Made by a program: the position numbers and the translations under genes. A stretch of DNA of 64,000 bases from Ruminococcus sp. (GTDB lineage: Bacteria; Bacillota; Clostridia; Oscillospirales; Acutalibacteraceae): NCBI GenBank assembly GCA_017473955.1, contig JAFUIK010000049.1, forward strand, positions 1 to 64,000, given 5' to 3'. This document shows, one piece after another, positions 60,976 through 64,000 of this stretch. The notes beneath the pieces are model-generated. The model did not search any database. It was not told the origin of the DNA and saw nothing but the letters and a program-made list of their open reading frames with translations. Positions within the stretch are counted from its first letter, which is position 1. Every line of letters starts with the position of its first letter.

Positions 60976-62124
60976 ATGGAATTTAATCTTAACTGTAATG
61001 TTGCAAAAAAATGCAACTCGTGCCAGCTTAACAACCTAACATATAATGAACAGCTTAAGTACAAACAGAACAGATGCATCAAATATTTAGGCTCATTGTG
61101 CCGAATAGATAACATCATAGGAATGAACACACCTTTTGCATACCGCAACAAAGCTCAGGCTGTCTTTAAACGTGAACGTGACAAAAGTATAAGCTGGGGA
61201 CTATATAAATCCACAACCAATACTTTAGTCAAAACAAAAGAATGTAAGCTTCACACAAAACATTCTAACGAGATTTTTAACACACTTTGTTCTCTTTTCA
61301 AAAGCTTTAAAATTTCGCCCTACGACCCGTTTAGGGGCACAGGCTTTGTAAAAAGCGTTGTAATAAGAGAAGGATTTAATTCAAGTGAAGTTATGGTAAT
61401 CATCAACGGAGCTGACTCCCTCTTCCCTGCTAAAAAGACCTTTGTGTCAGCACTTTTGAAAAAGCATCCGTACATCACAACCATTGTCACAACAGTCAAC
61501 AAAGACAGGCGTAAGCTCTTTATAGGCAAAACTTCAAGCGTGCTTTACGGCGATGGGTATATCAAAGACACGCTCTGTAGTAAGACCTTTATAATCTCGC
61601 CACAGTCTTTTTACCAGATAAATCCCACTCAAACTGAGAAGCTCTACACAAAAGCTATTGAGTTTGCAGGTTTAAATGGCACACAAACTGTGCTCGACAG
61701 CTATTGCGGAGTTGGCACAATTGGTATATGTGCTTGTGATAAGGCTAAAAAGGTATACGCAGTTGAGTCAGTCAAGGATGCTATCGTTGATGCTAAGAAA
61801 AACGCTAAGCTCAACGGCATTAATAACATCGAATTCGCTTGTGCAGATGCAAAGGACTATATTGCATATCTTAAAGACGAGGGGGTAAAAATTGACGTAG
61901 CCTTTGTTGACCCACCAAGAGCGGGTTGCAGTAAAGAGTTTTTGCAGTCGATTATTGATATGAACATAAACACCGTAGTTTACGTTTCGTGTAATATCGA
62001 AACCCAGAGCAGAGACTTGAGATTGCTCAAATCAAACGGCTATAAGGTTGAGAAAATACAGCCTGTTGATATGTTCCCACACACAAACCATATAGAATCA
62101 ATCGCAAAATTGGTTTTACAATGA
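60976..62124 (+). CDS. rlmD: 23S rRNA uracil-C5 methyltransferase, RlmD/RumA family
   Basis: A 382-residue SAM-dependent RNA methyltransferase. The 4Fe-4S cysteines are at C7, C13 and C16 (Cys-Asn-Ser-Cys-Gln-Leu), plus Cys in Thr-Lys-Glu-Cys-Lys-Leu-His. The SAM site is Val-Leu-Asp-Ser-Tyr-Cys-Gly-Val-Gly-Thr-Ile-Gly. The catalytic region has Val-Asp-Pro-Pro-Arg-Ala-Gly-Cys and Tyr-Val-Ser-Cys-Asn (catalytic Cys), ending with His-Thr-Asn-His-Ile-Glu. It lacks the N-terminal TRAM RNA-binding domain of RumA/RlmD, as in many Firmicutes homologues. Which uridine (747, 1939 or both) is methylated is uncertain. Confidence 0.88.
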   Translation: MEFNLNCNVAKKCNSCQLNNLTYNEQLKYKQNRCIKYLGSLCRIDNIIGMNTPFAYRNKAQAVFKRERDKSISWGLYKSTTNTLVKTKECKLHTKHSNEIFNTLCSLFKSFKISPYDPFRGTGFVKSVVIREGFNSSEVMVIINGADSLFPAKKTFVSALLKKHPYITTIVTTVNKDRRKLFIGKTSSVLYGDGYIKDTLCSKTFIISPQSFYQINPTQTEKLYTKAIEFAGLNGTQTVLDSYCGVGTIGICACDKAKKVYAVESVKDAIVDAKKNAKLNGINNIEFACADAKDYIAYLKDEGVKIDVAFVDPPRAGCSKEFLQSIIDMNINTVVYVSCNIETQSRDLRLLKSNGYKVEKIQPVDMFPHTNHIESIAKLVLQ

Positions 62125-62185
62125 ATTGCCCTTCGACATAATCTACTGTTGGTTTTTTAGTGCAATTCAATTTTAGGAGAAGCCT

Positions 62186-62995
62186 ATGAACACACTTTAC
62201 ATTTCTGATTTAGACGGCACGTTGCTTGACAACACACCTAAAACAAGTGAATACACAAATAAAGTTATAAACGACCTGCTCAGCAAGGGAATGATATTCT
62301 CGTTTGCGACAGCTCGTTCATACACTACCGCTAAAAAAGTAACGGTAGGACTTAATATGAAATACCCTGCTGTTGTACACAACGGCACATTCATCGTTGA
62401 CAAAGACGGAAAAATTATCGCTAAGAATTCTTTTTCAAAGGAAGAGTCAAACAGCATTATTGACACACTTTTAGAAAACGGTGTTGCCCCTGTTGTGTAC
62501 TCATTAATAGACTCAAAGGAACAGTTTTCGTATATCAGGGAAAAACTAAACCGTGAAACGCTTAATTTTCTAAGCACACGAGAAGATGACCCAAGAAACC
62601 GAGAGGTTTTTTGTAGTGATAGACTTTATGACGGAGAAATATACTATTTCACGCTTATAGGCGACGAGGATAAAACAAAGCCCCTGTACGATTATTACAA
62701 AGATAAGTTTCAATGTTTTTTTCAGCAGGACATCTACTCAAATGACTACTGGCTCGAAATTTTGCCCAAAGGTGCTACCAAAGCTAATGCCGTTAAACAG
62801 CTCGCAGAGCTTTTAGAATGTGAACACATCGTAGCCTTTGGAGACGGAGTGAACGACATAGATATGTTCAAGCTAGCCGATGAGTGCTACGCTGTCGAAA
62901 ATGCTACAAATATTTTAAAGCAAGTTGCTACAAAAACCATAGACAAAAACACCGCAAATGGTGTAGTTAAACATATTTTGAAAATTTACAAATAA
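62186..62995 (+). CDS. HAD-superfamily phosphatase (Cof type)
   Basis: A 269-residue cytoplasmic hydrolase. Motif I is Ser-Asp-Leu-Asp-Gly-Thr-Leu-Leu (about 7-14), motif II is in Phe-Ala-Thr-Ala-Arg-Ser, a Lys of motif III lies in Pro-Lys-Gly-Ala-Thr-Lys, and motif IV is Phe-Gly-Asp-Gly-Val-Asn-Asp. The C2-type cap (about 85-190) fits Cof/YidA enzymes acting on sugar phosphates, flavin mononucleotide or PLP. Substrate unknown. It is 61 bp after rlmD with AGGAG before the ATG and is probably co-transcribed. Confidence 0.9.
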   Translation: MNTLYISDLDGTLLDNTPKTSEYTNKVINDLLSKGMIFSFATARSYTTAKKVTVGLNMKYPAVVHNGTFIVDKDGKIIAKNSFSKEESNSIIDTLLENGVAPVVYSLIDSKEQFSYIREKLNRETLNFLSTREDDPRNREVFCSDRLYDGEIYYFTLIGDEDKTKPLYDYYKDKFQCFFQQDIYSNDYWLEILPKGATKANAVKQLAELLECEHIVAFGDGVNDIDMFKLADECYAVENATNILKQVATKTIDKNTANGVVKHILKIYK

Positions 62996-62999
62996 TACC

Positions 63000-63028
63000 T
63001 TGTATGTTTTCAATCTATGTTGTATAAT
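63000..63028 (+). promoter_or_regulatory. Sigma-A-type promoter of the small lipoprotein
   Basis: TTGTAT (63000-63005), a 17-bp spacer and a perfect TATAAT (63023-63028), giving a leader of about 90 nt. Confidence 0.6.
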
Positions 63029-63124
63029 GACCTCAATTTTTAATAAACCACTTGCATAATTCATATGCATAAAAGCACCAAAAGGCTTTTTGTAAATAAA
63101 AATTTTCATAGGAGGAAACCCTAA

Positions 63125-63697
63125 ATGAAAAAAACATTAGTTACATTACTTTCAGCAATTCTCGTTATGACTATGGTATTTACACTCGCAGGATGCGACT
63201 CAAAAGACGATAAAACTGCTGAAACAAAAGCAACTGAGGTTGCTACACAAGCACAGACAGAAACAGCAACAGAAGCTCCTACACAGGCTCAGGCTGAAAC
63301 AACAGTTGCAACACAGGCTGAGGAACAGAATTCAGACAACGAGCTTGTTATTCCAACAGTAACAGGTGTATGGGTGAATGAAAACAATCCTGATGGTTGC
63401 TCTATTCACATTGGCGTTCAGAACGGAAACACAATTGAGGTTGAAATCACTTCTGTAAGAGGTGAAGCTGCACAGATTGCTACTTTCAGCAAAACAGTTA
63501 TTATGACACCGGAAGACTTTGGTACCGAAATCCGTGGTTATGCTGAGTTTGATTACACTGACTCTTTCGGCAACACCGGTTTATGCAAACTTTCTGTTGC
63601 TAAGAATGTAGTAACTCTTGTTGTTGAAGAAGAAGAAAGAAATGGCACATGGGGTATTTCAAACGCTACAGGCGACTATATCCTCTCTGCTGAATAA
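63125..63697 (+). CDS. Small lipoprotein of unknown function
   Basis: A 190-residue exported protein. The lipobox is Leu-Ala-Gly-Cys at residues 22-25. A Thr/Ala/Gln/Glu-rich flexible linker (about 26-75) is followed by one compact beta-rich domain (about 80-190) with Gly-Val-Trp-Val-Asn-Glu-Asn near its start and Asn-Gly-Thr-Trp-Gly-Ile at its end. I do not recognise the domain; a lipocalin-like small barrel is a guess from its Gly-x-Trp start. GGAGG lies 9 nt before the ATG. It is a monocistronic unit between its own promoter and terminator. Confidence 0.8.
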   Translation: MKKTLVTLLSAILVMTMVFTLAGCDSKDDKTAETKATEVATQAQTETATEAPTQAQAETTVATQAEEQNSDNELVIPTVTGVWVNENNPDGCSIHIGVQNGNTIEVEITSVRGEAAQIATFSKTVIMTPEDFGTEIRGYAEFDYTDSFGNTGLCKLSVAKNVVTLVVEEEERNGTWGISNATGDYILSAE

Positions 63698-63717
63698 TAA
63701 ACACTACAACTCAGACA

Positions 63718-63753
63718 AAGGTTGTTTCACCTAAGGTGGAGCAACCTTTTTTT
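63718..63753 (+). terminator. Terminator of the small lipoprotein gene
   Basis: AAGGTTG pairs with CAACCTT, with an inner CACC/GGTG stem over TAA; a T7 run follows. Confidence 0.85.
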
Positions 63754-63855
63754 GCTCTAAATACTCAAATCAAATGTAATAATAGTATAGCCAAATCTCT
63801 TTTTTTGAGGTATAATGAGGAAGGTGTTTAAGAAACTAAGCCACGAGGGGTAACA

Positions 63856-64000
63856 ATGTTTAAGAAAAAGCTGAAAATCTTGATGGTGCAAACGATGAAT
63901 ATGAATTTGGGTGACACGGTTCTTGCGGACAACGATTGCTTTTTAATGAAAAAAGCTATGGGAAAAAGACCGTGCGATTTACTTAGATACTCAATTTCAA
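63856..64000 (+). CDS. Partial gene, N-terminal 48 codons; possibly polysaccharide pyruvyl transferase-like
   Basis: The frame opens at ATG 63856, with GAGGGG 5 nt upstream and a TATAAT box at 63811-63816, and runs off the right edge. The start Leu-Lys-Ile-Leu-Met-Val-Gln-Thr-Met-Asn-Met-Asn-Leu-Gly-Asp-Thr-Val-Leu-Ala-Asp-Asn resembles the N-terminus of pyruvyl-transferase-type proteins, which open with an Asn-x-Gly-Asp motif. Too little is present to be firm. Confidence 0.45.
   Translation, partial: MFKKKLKILMVQTMNMNLGDTVLADNDCFLMKKAMGKRPCDLLRYSIS

Overview
The window looks like a chromosomal segment of a low- to mid-GC, spore-lineage Firmicute close to Ruminococcus (Oscillospiraceae). The evidence is type I dockerin modules with the Ile-Met-Asp-Ala-Thr signature, a SpoIIID regulator, teichoic-acid-type genes (TagD and a TagF-like protein), an AdhE tail, a GlnRS/GltX pair and a CssRS/HtrA-like operon. 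The genus is an inference from protein families; no rRNA other than one 5S gene is present.

Layout. 1-4.4 kb: the 3' end of adhE, an APH-fold small-molecule kinase, and a large secreted SGNH esterase with five fibronectin-III-like repeats. 4.4-10.2 kb: a cell-surface set on the minus strand, made of an SDR reductase coupled to a small membrane-anchored protein with a cohesin-like domain, then two tandem paralogous secreted dockerin proteins. 10.2-16.8 kb: glnS-gltX, an inverted-repeat (REP/MITE-like) element, and secA. 16.9-19.8 kb: the trkA-trkH potassium uptake operon. 19.8-25.6 kb: a decayed REP-associated (RAYT) transposase with its palindrome, a pbpA / FHA-FtsW fusion operon, and a membrane-bound sulfatase/LTA-synthase-like enzyme.

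25.7-51.8 kb is one surface-polysaccharide locus on the minus strand. It is read from two good sigma-A promoters: one (51.8 kb) for the dehydratase-galE pair, one (48.6 kb) for the long operon. From promoter to end the long operon encodes an initiating sugar-phosphate transferase, a sugar reductase/epimerase, glycosyltransferases, a deacetylase, a FemAB/GNAT-like acyltransferase, a polymerase (Wzy-like), a flippase (Wzx-like), glycerol-phosphate genes, the UDP-L-FucNAc set (capE, capG, capF), further transferases, a CMP-sugar-synthase-like protein and an O-acetyltransferase. Two genes in it are visibly damaged or switchable. The WbuB-like glycosyltransferase is split by a T9 tract, and the Wzy-like polymerase has an in-frame stop 43 codons before its natural end. 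The predicted product is a capsule or wall polysaccharide that may carry N-acetyl-6-deoxyhexosamine and glycerol phosphate.

51.9-64 kb: spoIIID (divergent from the dehydratase), a DegT aminotransferase, a response regulator - histidine kinase - HtrA protease operon, an isolated 5S rRNA gene with its own promoter and terminators, a TroA-like lipoprotein, an L,D-transpeptidase, an RlmD-type rRNA methyltransferase, a HAD phosphatase, a small lipoprotein and the start of a truncated gene.

Most notable: the cohesin-like membrane protein beside two dockerin proteins; the two lesions in the polysaccharide operon; an 18-bp perfect palindrome across the dehydratase -10 box; the orphan 5S unit; and two kinds of REP-like inverted repeats together with a RAYT remnant that has lost its catalytic centre.
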